Source: GWA2-66-18 sp964537395 (GTDB lineage: Bacteria > Elusimicrobiota > Elusimicrobia > UBA1565 > UBA9628). From it: a stretch of 9,361 bases of DNA. Under the pieces are notes generated by a model, which saw nothing but the letters and a program-made list of their open reading frames with translations, ran no database searches and was not told the DNA's origin. This document shows, in pieces, positions 1-8,442 of the stretch. A program made the position numbers and the translations under genes. The stretch lies in the NCBI GenBank assembly GCA_964537395.1, contig CAZIBN010000102.1, positions 1-9,361 on the forward strand, in the 5' to 3' direction. Within the stretch, counting starts at the first letter, position 1. Each line of letters starts with the position of its first letter.

Positions 1-2145
<2,145 letters not shown>

Positions 2146-2150
2146 TCAAG

Positions 2151-2156
2151 TCCTCC
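2151..2156 (-). promoter_or_regulatory. Shine-Dalgarno of hppA
   Basis: GGAGGA (minus strand, 2156-2151) lies about 6 bases before the ATG at 2145, close to ideal spacing. Together with the in-frame TGA immediately before the ATG it fixes the hppA start. Confidence 0.85.
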
Positions 2157-2158
2157 GC

Positions 2159-2175
2159 GGATATCTCGGACATCC
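2159..2175 (-). promoter_or_regulatory. Small hairpin in the hppA leader next to the Shine-Dalgarno
   Basis: In the message, GGAUGUC (2175-2169) can pair with GAUAUCC (2165-2159) around a CGA loop: seven pairs including one G-U wobble. It ends two bases before the GGAGG of hppA. An alternative four-pair stem (UCCA with UGGA just upstream) would use some of the same bases. It could tune ribosome access, but it is short and may have no function. Confidence 0.3.
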
Positions 2176-2211
2176 AGTGTTATTGGACGCCATGTATTAC
2201 CGAATTTGAGG

Positions 2212-2240
2212 ATTATACGGAAGTGCGGCTCGATGGTCAA
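2212..2240 (-). promoter_or_regulatory. Sigma-70 type promoter of hppA
   Basis: On the minus strand TTGACC (2240-2235) is separated by exactly 17 bases from TATAAT (2217-2212). The -35 matches consensus at 5 of 6 bases and the -10 at 6 of 6. No extended -10 TG is present. Transcription should start on one of the A residues around 2207-2205, giving a leader of about 60 bases before the hppA ATG. The promoter sits in an AT-richer island in otherwise GC-rich DNA, directly after the end of the glycosyltransferase operon. This indicates that hppA is transcribed independently. Confidence 0.85.
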
Positions 2241-2258
2241 GAGATTGCGTCAAATCCG

Positions 2259-3587
2259 TCACCGCGGGCCGAGCTCCCGGGCCAGACTTTCGACGCGCCG
2301 GTCTCCCGGGAAAAGCCGCAGCTGCTCCCGCAATTCGGCTGCGGCCTCGTCGCGGCGGCCCTGCTCGAGCAAGGCGTGAGCGAGGCTGAGATGCGCGTAA
2401 TCGGGAGGCTGCGGCTGGCGGAGAACATAAGCCCATAGGCTTACCGAGTCGCGCCAGGCCGGAATCTGCCGGCGCGTCAGCCCAGCCCATAGAAGGAGCA
2501 TCACGGCCCCTCCGGCAAGGCCGACCCGTCGCAGAAGCGGGCCGCCGCGCAGGAAGGCGAGGAGCGCGCCGCCAAGCAGAATATGCAGGCTCATCGCGGG
2601 GAGATACGTCGCCCGGTCGTGCGCGACGATGAGCCCGCGAAACGACATGAGCAGGCTCGGCGCCAGCGCAAGAACGAAGCACAGCCACGCGGCTCCGGCG
2701 GACGCGCGCAGCTCTTTTTTAGCAAGCGCGGCGGCGCTGACGAGAAAAAATGCAGCGGCCAGAGCCGGCGACCGCGGCACCCAGTAGTCCACGGTCAAAT
2801 GGATAGGGAGGAGAAGCTTCCAGAGATAGAGCGCGGGGCCGGCTAAAAGCGAAAGGCCGACATCGACGGCGTGCCCGGGGGCGAGAAGGAGCTTGCTGCG
2901 CGCGTTGAGCGCGCCGAACAGCGCGGCCAGCAGCAGAAACGGGATCTTCTCGAGGAGGACGTCCCGCTTGAACGAACGGGCGAGCACGAAGGCATCGAGC
3001 ACGATGAGGACGACGGGCAGGCCCACGCCTTTCCAGCGGAACAGGCTCGAGACGAGAAAGAGCCCGAAGGCGAGCGCCACCCGGCGGCGGTCCTTCGTGA
3101 TGCCGAGGTAGGCGAGGACCGCGGCGAGAAAAAAACCGGTCGACAGCACGTCGGGGAGCCCCGTGGCCCAGGCGACCTGCTCGACGCGCATGGGGTGCAG
3201 CGCCCAGGTCGCGGCGGCCGCGGCGGCGGCCAGCGCGAGGTCGGGCTCGGACGCCTGCGGCAGGGCCGCACGCAGGATGCGGGCGGCGACGAAGCACAGT
3301 AGCGCGGCGCAGGCGGCGTGCGCGAGCCAGCTCACGAGATGGTAGACGGCCGGATTGAAGCCCTGGACGCGGTGGATGAGGGCGTAGGACAGCCAGCCGA
3401 GAGGCTGGTAGGTCCCGTACTCGAGGCTCGAGAACATCCAGCGCAGATGAGCCGTGCTCAGCTCGCGCACATGCGGGTTCTCGAGGATCAGCCAGTAGTC
3501 CTCGAGATTGACGAAGCCGTGGCGCATGATGGGCCAGTACGCCCAGGCGGAGAGGAAGGCGCACCCGGCCGCGGCCAGCAGGATCAC
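2259..3587 (-). CDS. TMTC-like (PMT-related) membrane protein with a single C-terminal TPR
   Basis: This 442-residue protein resembles bacterial TPR-tailed relatives of the eukaryotic TMTC O-mannosyltransferases (GT-C fold, extracytoplasmic active site). What is seen: an N-terminal membrane segment (2-20), then FVNLEDYWLILENPHVRELS (25-44), where related proteins usually carry an Asp-Asp pair and this one has Glu29-Asp30. YGTYQPLGWLSYALIH follows at 57-72. The diagnostic block HPMRVEQVAWATGLPDVLS (131-149) and VAHDRATYLPAMSL (321-334) come after it, with several membrane helices between. After the last helix, IPAWRDSVSLWAYVLRQP leads into one 34-residue TPR at about 396-429 (DYAHLSLAHALLEQGRRDEA and onward). 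Related proteins often carry many TPRs, so this tail is short. The start is GTG at 3587 with GGAGG upstream, overlapping the previous stop as GTGA. It is the last gene of the operon; the hppA promoter begins 18 bases after its TGA. The donor is probably a polyprenyl-phosphate sugar, inferred from the family only. Confidence 0.82.
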   Translation of the reverse strand: MILLAAAGCAFLSAWAYWPIMRHGFVNLEDYWLILENPHVRELSTAHLRWMFSSLEYGTYQPLGWLSYALIHRVQGFNPAVYHLVSWLAHAACAALLCFVAARILRAALPQASEPDLALAAAAAAATWALHPMRVEQVAWATGLPDVLSTGFFLAAVLAYLGITKDRRRVALAFGLFLVSSLFRWKGVGLPVVLIVLDAFVLARSFKRDVLLEKIPFLLLAALFGALNARSKLLLAPGHAVDVGLSLLAGPALYLWKLLLPIHLTVDYWVPRSPALAAAFFLVSAAALAKKELRASAGAAWLCFVLALAPSLLMSFRGLIVAHDRATYLPAMSLHILLGGALLAFLRGGPLLRRVGLAGGAVMLLLWAGLTRRQIPAWRDSVSLWAYVLRQPQPPDYAHLSLAHALLEQGRRDEAAAELREQLRLFPGDRRVESLARELGPR

Positions 3588-5335
3588 AACGCCTCCATTA
3601 ATAGGGAAAGCCGGCCGAGAAGCTCCTGGTCGGCCTCAGGGTTCAGGCGGGAGGAGAGCCAGGCGGCCATGCTCCTGCGCGTGTGAAGGAGATAGACCTC
3701 CTGCGTCCAGGCCCGGGATCGACGACGCGTGAAGGACGAGGTTTCCGGTGCGTCGAGGAAGCGGCGGGCATCGGCGGCTGGATCGGATTTAACGGCGGAA
3801 GATTCGACGCGGACCATCGACCCCTGGGGCACGCTCTTGGGGAAATAAAGCAGCACGGCCCGGAGCAAGGACGTTTCCGCGAGCACGGCGCGGCCGGGGT
3901 TCAGCTTTTTCCACAGCGTCCAATCGGTGCTCAGCCCTTGAGGACCGAGCGGGGGGAGGATGACGCCGGGATAGGCGGCCTTAAGCCGGCGCAGATACGG
4001 AGGGAAGGCGAACATCGACGGACAGAGGAACACGCGCTCGGCGGCTCCGCCGCCAACGTTTTCCATATAGAGCGTCGCGAAGATCGTGTCGTCGCCGCCG
4101 AGGACGATGAGGTCGCCGGGGGCGGAGTCCCGCACCAAGGCGCGGACGTAGTCGAGCAGCGGATCCTGACGGGCGAGCGACAGCGGCCTCAGCGCCAGCG
4201 GCGCCAGGAGGACGGCCGCGAGCAGCGCGTACGCAAATGCGGGGCGCACACGCTTGGCCAAAGCTTCCGCGCCGAGCCCGGCCAGCGCGAACACGGAGAT
4301 CAGAGGCAGTAGATGGAAGCGCGCGGCCACCGCGCGCGCGTACTCCGCATCGACGGCCGGCATCTGCTGGCTGCTGAATACGAGATAGATCCCGGCCGCG
4401 GCGCCAAGCCACAGCGCCCAGGCCGCGAGGTCACGCCGGGCGTTTCTCCAGAGAGAGGCGGCTCCCAGGGCCGACAAGGACAGCGCGACGGGGCCCGCGT
4501 GAGCCCATAAAGAGGAAAGGAGCCAGCCGGAGTGCACGGCCAGGCGTCCGAGGTCGAAGCTCATCGAACCGAGCAGAGGCGCCCCGCTCGCCATGCGCAG
4601 CGGCCCGCCGAGCCGCGCGCGGGTGAACAGCGGCCAGAGATCGTTCCAGCCGGCGACCTCGAAGAGGTTGTAGGCGGGCGCGCCGAAGCGGAGGCGAAGG
4701 CCGAGGAGAAGGTATGGCCCGGCGAGACCGAGCAGGGCAAGGGCCAATGCCCCGCCCACCAGCCTCGCTGACGGGCGGCGCGCGGACAGCCACACGGCGT
4801 ACGCCGGCAGGAGAAAAACATATGTCGGGTGATGGGACAGGCCCAGGCCGAAGAGCAGGGAGAATGCGAGCAGGGCGCCGGGCTTGCCGTCGCGCGACCA
4901 GGCGAAGGCGAAGCACGCGGCGGCCACGGCGAGGAGATCGTTCAGCGCGCGGACCTCGGCCACGAGGGCGTAATACCAAAAGAGCGGCGAGAGCGCCATC
5001 AGCGCGGCGCCGGTCAGCGCCGCCGCGCGGCGCGCGCCGCTCATGCGCAGCAGCGCGAAGAGCGCGGCGGCCGCGGCCGCGGAATAGATTCCGGAGAGGC
5101 CGTTGACCGCGGCGCCCGGGTCGGACCAGGGAAGCCGCGACCACAGCCAGCCGAGCGCCGTCTGCAGCGGGTAGCCGGGAGGGTGCGGCACGGCCCACAG
5201 CAGGGCGGACAGCACGTGCTGGGGGCTGTCGCCCATGCCGTAGGAGCGCGAGCGCCCCAGCCAGAAAAGCACGGAGAACCCGGCGAAGACGCCGGCGCCG
5301 ATGAGCCCGTCGCGCCTGGCCTCGCTTCGCGTCAC
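3584..5335 (-). CDS. DUF2723-family polytopic membrane protein, putative O-mannosyltransferase-like GT-C enzyme
   Basis: This 583-residue protein matches the DUF2723 family, whose eukaryotic member TMEM260 is a protein O-mannosyltransferase; bacterial members are mostly uncharacterised. After a first membrane segment (about 11-27) comes the signature loop MGDSPQH (34-40) and the diagnostic AVPHPPGYPLQTALG (48-62). Then come LSPLFWYYALVAEVRALND (115-133, Glu127 being the family acid) and GLGLSHHPTYVFLLP (163-177). Membrane segments continue to about 385. The C-terminal 200 residues are soluble and include DLIVLGGDDTIFATLYMENV (408-427), as in other DUF2723 tails. The usual Asp-x-Glu of the first loop reads Asp36-Ser-Pro here. 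I chose GTG at 5335, which overlaps the upstream TGA as GTGA. An in-frame GTG at 5401 would add 22 polar residues, overlap the YfhO gene by 70 bases and put a charged stretch before the first membrane helix, so it is less likely. Substrates are unknown. Confidence 0.82.
   Translation of the reverse strand: MTRSEARRDGLIGAGVFAGFSVLFWLGRSRSYGMGDSPQHVLSALLWAVPHPPGYPLQTALGWLWSRLPWSDPGAAVNGLSGIYSAAAAAALFALLRMSGARRAAALTGAALMALSPLFWYYALVAEVRALNDLLAVAAACFAFAWSRDGKPGALLAFSLLFGLGLSHHPTYVFLLPAYAVWLSARRPSARLVGGALALALLGLAGPYLLLGLRLRFGAPAYNLFEVAGWNDLWPLFTRARLGGPLRMASGAPLLGSMSFDLGRLAVHSGWLLSSLWAHAGPVALSLSALGAASLWRNARRDLAAWALWLGAAAGIYLVFSSQQMPAVDAEYARAVAARFHLLPLISVFALAGLGAEALAKRVRPAFAYALLAAVLLAPLALRPLSLARQDPLLDYVRALVRDSAPGDLIVLGGDDTIFATLYMENVGGGAAERVFLCPSMFAFPPYLRRLKAAYPGVILPPLGPQGLSTDWTLWKKLNPGRAVLAETSLLRAVLLYFPKSVPQGSMVRVESSAVKSDPAADARRFLDAPETSSFTRRRSRAWTQEVYLLHTRRSMAAWLSSRLNPEADQELLGRLSLLMEAL
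3592..3596 (-). promoter_or_regulatory. Shine-Dalgarno of the TMTC-like gene, inside the end of the DUF2723 gene
   Basis: GGAGG (minus strand, 3596-3592) lies in the final codons of the upstream gene (ATG GAG GCG TTG TGA), 4 bases before the GTG start at 3587. Spacing is slightly short but the match is full. It supports GTG at 3587 as the start and coupled translation through the GTGA overlap. Confidence 0.6.
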
Positions 5336-7305
5336 AGGAGCACCGCCCAGGCGGCGAGCGCCGCCCACGAGGTGAGGCTGATTCCCGCGCCGGCCGTCCA
5401 CGCGGCGGGCGCGTAGCGCAGAACGAACCGGTGCCTTCCCGCGGACAGAGGGATCGCGCGCAGGGCGTGATCGGCGGGCAGGACCTGATAGCCCGCCTGC
5501 GCGGAGCCTTCGAGAGGATCGGCGCGCCAGCCGGCGGCGTAGGAATCCGCGAGAAGCAGGATCGCGGGAGAATCAAGCTCGGCCTCGAGCTCCAAGGAGT
5601 CGGAATCCTCGCGGACGACGCGTGCGAAGCCGCCGCGGCCTTTGGGATCCGGCTCCGGCCGGGGCGCTGATTCCAGGATGACAGAGCGCTCTGGGTTGAA
5701 TGCCGGATCAAGAACGACGGACAAGGTCTCGTCGCGTCCGCCTGCCAGCCGCCACGAGCGCACGAGCAGAAGCCGGGGAAGGGGAGGCTCGAGCCGCTTG
5801 ACCGGAGGCTCGCCGCGCCGGAGCACGACGCGCGCGCGGAGCAGGCGCAGTATGGCATGCGGCTTGCGGATGATCAGGCTCGTGCCGGCCTCCTTCGGCG
5901 CATAGCCCTGCGAGGCGAACAGAAGCTCCGCCCAGCGGCGCGGCACGAGCTGTCCATAGCCCCAGATCTCGGGCACGCCCAGGATGAGCCCGGCGTCGGG
6001 GTCCGTGCGCATGTCGAGGATCACGCGCTCACCGGGATGAATATCCGCGAGGGCCGCCTTCCATTCGACGGGGAAATCCCTGCGGACCGGCTCCGCGGCG
6101 ACGTTGAGGCCCGCGAAAAATAAAACCTCGAGGACGATCAACGGCATCAAGGCAGACTTCCAGCGACCGAGGTGTTTAGCAGCCTCATCGTGGCCCAAGG
6201 CACAGAGAAAGCTGAAGAAGACACAGGCCGGAAGGGCCAGGCGGCCCGAGGCGCGGAACACCGACGAGAAGGGGAGGGCTCCGAACACGCGCCCGATGAG
6301 GGGCGCGGCGGGCCCGAAGGCGAGCAGAAGAAGAAGCACGGCGCAGATGAGCGCCGCGCGTCCCTCGCGCTTGAATCCCGCCCACAATGCCGCAGCGAGA
6401 GCGAGGAAGCCGATGTGCAGGCACGACTCCCAGTAAAAGCCGGCGCCGGCGTCGCGCAGGCCCGCGGACAAGGTCGAGAACCTGACGAGCGAGATCAAAT
6501 CCGGAAGCCGCAGCGCGAAGCTCGCCGCGCCCTCAGGCGCGAGGCCCTGCCAGCGCGTGGACTCGGCCGCCGCTTCGATGCCCGGCAGCCACTGCGCGGC
6601 CGACAGCGCCGCCCCGCCGAGGGCCACGCCCGCTAACGCCAGCGCGTACCCGGCACGCCGCGGTCGCGGCGGAAGCTCGATGGCCGAGTACAGCCCGGCC
6701 GCGAGCATGGCGAGCCAGGCGGCCTGAGGGTTGCCGGCGAGGACCGTCAGCGCGGCCAGGACCGCCCCGGCGGCGACCCAGCGCGGGGACGGCGCGCGTC
6801 GCAACTCGTCGACGCAAAGCATGAGCCCCGGAAGCCAGGCGACCGCGCACAGGTAGGGAAGATGCCCGGCGTAGAGCCTCAGGAACAGCGGCCCGCAAAA
6901 CATGAACGCGGCCCCTCCGGCGAATGCCCCCGCCGCGGACGCACCGCGCCGGCGCGCCCAGGCGTAGGTCAGCGCACCGGCAAGCCAAAGATGCAGGAGC
7001 AGGATGATGTTGAGCGCCGGCTCATTTGCGAAGACCAGATGAAGCCAGTTCGGGGGATACAGGAGCCCGGGCTCGAACGAGCCGTGGAACGGATGGCCGC
7101 CGAAGGCGTATGGATTCCAAAGGGGGAAGCGCCCATGAGAGATCTCGCCGAAGCCCCACTGCCGCCACGCGGCGAACTGAGCGGCGATGTCGTTGAAGCG
7201 TCCCGTGGCGACGAGGCCGGAGGTCAGCGCGTCCCTCAGGGAGAAGGCGACGAGGGCCGCGAGCCCGGCGACGGACGCCGCGTCTTCGCGCGCCGCCGCC
7301 TTCAC
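5332..7305 (-). CDS. YfhO-family polytopic membrane protein, putative GT-C glycosyltransferase
   Basis: This 657-residue protein belongs to the YfhO family, large membrane proteins related to GT-C glycosyltransferases that use polyprenyl-phosphate sugars; Gram-positive members are implicated in glycosylating teichoic or lipoteichoic acid. What is seen: a first membrane segment near 11-29, then an extracytoplasmic loop with Asp39 (GRFNDIAAQ) and the family signature PLWNPYAFGGHPF (61-73) followed by LLYPPNW. Many Ala/Leu-rich membrane segments follow to about 400, with the FSSVFRASGR block at 346-355. A soluble stretch runs from about 405 to 635 and ends in the family-typical tail ADSYAAGWRADPLEG...AIPLSAGRHRFVLRYAP, then a last membrane segment. 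The start is GTG at 7305, overlapping the tgt stop (GTGA), with GGAGAAG about 8 bases upstream. Asp39 is the likely catalytic or metal-binding acid by analogy. The sugar and acceptor cannot be read from the sequence. Confidence 0.85.
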   Translation of the reverse strand: MKAAAREDAASVAGLAALVAFSLRDALTSGLVATGRFNDIAAQFAAWRQWGFGEISHGRFPLWNPYAFGGHPFHGSFEPGLLYPPNWLHLVFANEPALNIILLLHLWLAGALTYAWARRRGASAAGAFAGGAAFMFCGPLFLRLYAGHLPYLCAVAWLPGLMLCVDELRRAPSPRWVAAGAVLAALTVLAGNPQAAWLAMLAAGLYSAIELPPRPRRAGYALALAGVALGGAALSAAQWLPGIEAAAESTRWQGLAPEGAASFALRLPDLISLVRFSTLSAGLRDAGAGFYWESCLHIGFLALAAALWAGFKREGRAALICAVLLLLLAFGPAAPLIGRVFGALPFSSVFRASGRLALPACVFFSFLCALGHDEAAKHLGRWKSALMPLIVLEVLFFAGLNVAAEPVRRDFPVEWKAALADIHPGERVILDMRTDPDAGLILGVPEIWGYGQLVPRRWAELLFASQGYAPKEAGTSLIIRKPHAILRLLRARVVLRRGEPPVKRLEPPLPRLLLVRSWRLAGGRDETLSVVLDPAFNPERSVILESAPRPEPDPKGRGGFARVVREDSDSLELEAELDSPAILLLADSYAAGWRADPLEGSAQAGYQVLPADHALRAIPLSAGRHRFVLRYAPAAWTAGAGISLTSWAALAAWAVLL

Positions 7306-8426
7306 TTCGCGGTCTTCTCCGCGTAGCGCTCCCGGAACGCGGCGCGCGCGGACGCAAAGCGCCCGGCCCGGATCGCCGCGCGGATCGCCACCGTGGTCTG
7401 CTCCATGAAGTGGAGGTTATGGTAGGAGAGCAGGCGGTAGGCGGCGAGCTCCTTGCAGCGCAGCAGGTGGCCGAGATAGGCCTTCGTGTAGCGCGCGCAG
7501 ACGAAGCAGGTGCATTCGGGGTCCAGAGGGGTGAAGTCGCGGCGGAAGCGCGAGTTCGTCACGTTGTACTTCCCGCCCGAGGCCATCACCTGCCCAGTGC
7601 GCGCGACGCGCGTGGGATAGACGCAGTCCATCATGTCCACGCCGCAGGCGATGGAGTCCCACAGATCGAGCGGCGTGCCCACGCCCATCAGGTAGCGCGG
7701 CCTTTCCTCACGCAGGAGCGCCGTCGTCTCCGTCAGCATGCTCCAGGTCGTCGCCTTGTCCTCGCCCACCATGAACCCGCCGATCGAGATGCCGTCGGCC
7801 GGCGACGCGTTGTGATGCTCGGCGGAACGCTTGCGCAAGGTCGGGTGAAGGCCGCCCTGAAAGAGCGGGAAGAAGAGGCATTTCGAGCCGGCGGCGCGCG
7901 CGGCGGCGACGGCGGGAATCGAACGGTCGTGCCACTTCAACGTTCGCTCGAGCGCCTGGGCCGCCTCGGCCTCAGAGCACGGGTAAGGCGGGCACTCGTC
8001 GAGCGTCGTCCAGGCGTCGGAGCCGAGCGCCGCCTGCACGCCGATCACCGACTCAGGCGTGAGCCGGTGCTTGGATCCGTCGAGGTGCGAGCGGAAGGTG
8101 ACTCCCTCGTCGTCGATCTCGCGCAGGTCGGACAGGCTCAGGACCTGGAAGCCGCCGGAGTCGGTGAGGATGAAGCCGTCGTAGTCCATGAACTTGTGCA
8201 GGCCGCCCGCGGCCTTCACCGTCTCGACGCCGGGACGCAGGTACAGATGGTAGGAGTTGGCGAGGATCGCGTTCGCGCCGAGCCGGCGCATATCGTCGGA
8301 GTCGAGAGCCTTGACGCTCGCCTGCGTGCCGACGGGCATGAACACCGGGGTCTCGACCCGGCCATGCGGGGTATCGAGCCACCCCGCGCGCGCTAAGCCG
8401 TCTTTTGCTTCGATCGTGAACGCCAC
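7302..8426 (-). CDS. tgt: tRNA-guanine(34) transglycosylase Tgt
   Basis: Tgt exchanges guanine 34 for preQ1 in the GUN anticodons of tRNA Asp, Asn, His and Tyr, the first tRNA-level step of queuosine synthesis. The 374-residue length is normal for the bacterial enzyme. Family residues are present: Asp89 in LTDSGGFQVLSL (general acid/base), Asp143 in LDECPPYP (base recognition), the QGG loop at 190-192, the nucleophile Asp267 in VDMMDCVYPTR, and a zinc site of Cys305, Cys307, Cys310 and His336 (CTCFVC, then SYHNLHF). The start is GTG at 8426, fixed by an in-frame TAG four codons upstream and by N-terminal conservation. It lies 14 bases after queA. Its TGA stop overlaps the GTG start of the next gene as GTGA. 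No key residue is missing, so the enzyme should be active. Confidence 0.98.
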   Translation of the reverse strand: MAFTIEAKDGLARAGWLDTPHGRVETPVFMPVGTQASVKALDSDDMRRLGANAILANSYHLYLRPGVETVKAAGGLHKFMDYDGFILTDSGGFQVLSLSDLREIDDEGVTFRSHLDGSKHRLTPESVIGVQAALGSDAWTTLDECPPYPCSEAEAAQALERTLKWHDRSIPAVAAARAAGSKCLFFPLFQGGLHPTLRKRSAEHHNASPADGISIGGFMVGEDKATTWSMLTETTALLREERPRYLMGVGTPLDLWDSIACGVDMMDCVYPTRVARTGQVMASGGKYNVTNSRFRRDFTPLDPECTCFVCARYTKAYLGHLLRCKELAAYRLLSYHNLHFMEQTTVAIRAAIRAGRFASARAAFRERYAEKTAK

Positions 8427-8438
8427 GCGGTCATTCTA

Positions 8439-8442
8439 CCTT
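8439..8442 (-). promoter_or_regulatory. Probable ribosome binding site of tgt, overlapping the queA stop
   Basis: AAGG (minus strand, 8442-8439) overlaps the TAA stop of queA and lies 12 bases before the GTG start of tgt, which is a long spacing. An in-frame TAG at 8438-8436 leaves GTG at 8426 as the only usable start near the conserved N-terminus. An ATG at 8434 is in another frame. The site suggests that ribosomes finishing queA help start tgt. Confidence 0.45.

Larger units (their letters stand above)
2146..2193 (-). other. Possible 15-codon leader ORF abutting hppA
   Basis: ATG at 2193 opens a 15-residue frame (MASNNTGCPRYPRRT) whose TGA ends directly before the hppA ATG, in the same frame. 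No convincing Shine-Dalgarno precedes it; only GGTAA is nearby. The useful consequence is that the in-frame TGA excludes any upstream start for hppA. Whether the peptide is made is doubtful. Confidence 0.15.

Noticed and set aside
2146..2258. Riboswitch or intrinsic terminator in the only sizeable spacer
   Set aside because: The leader is only about 60 bases and shows a single small hairpin. No GC stem followed by T residues and no recognisable aptamer pattern is present.
3205..3240. GCC/GGC triplet-rich run resembling a simple repeat
   Set aside because: It encodes an Ala-rich membrane segment of the TMTC-like protein (residues about 117-128) and is explained by codon bias.
5336..5401. Upstream GTG start for the DUF2723 gene at 5401
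   Set aside because: It would add 22 polar residues before the first membrane helix and overlap the previous gene by 70 bases. GTG at 5335 gives the same GTGA junction as its neighbours.
4431..5858. A 475-codon minus-strand frame overlapping the YfhO and DUF2723 genes
   Set aside because: Arg/Pro/Ser-rich translation without a domain, lying out of frame within two well-supported genes.
7410..8396. A 328-codon open frame on the plus strand opposite tgt
   Set aside because: Arg/Val/Ala/Glu-rich low-complexity shadow; tgt has all catalytic and zinc residues on the other strand.
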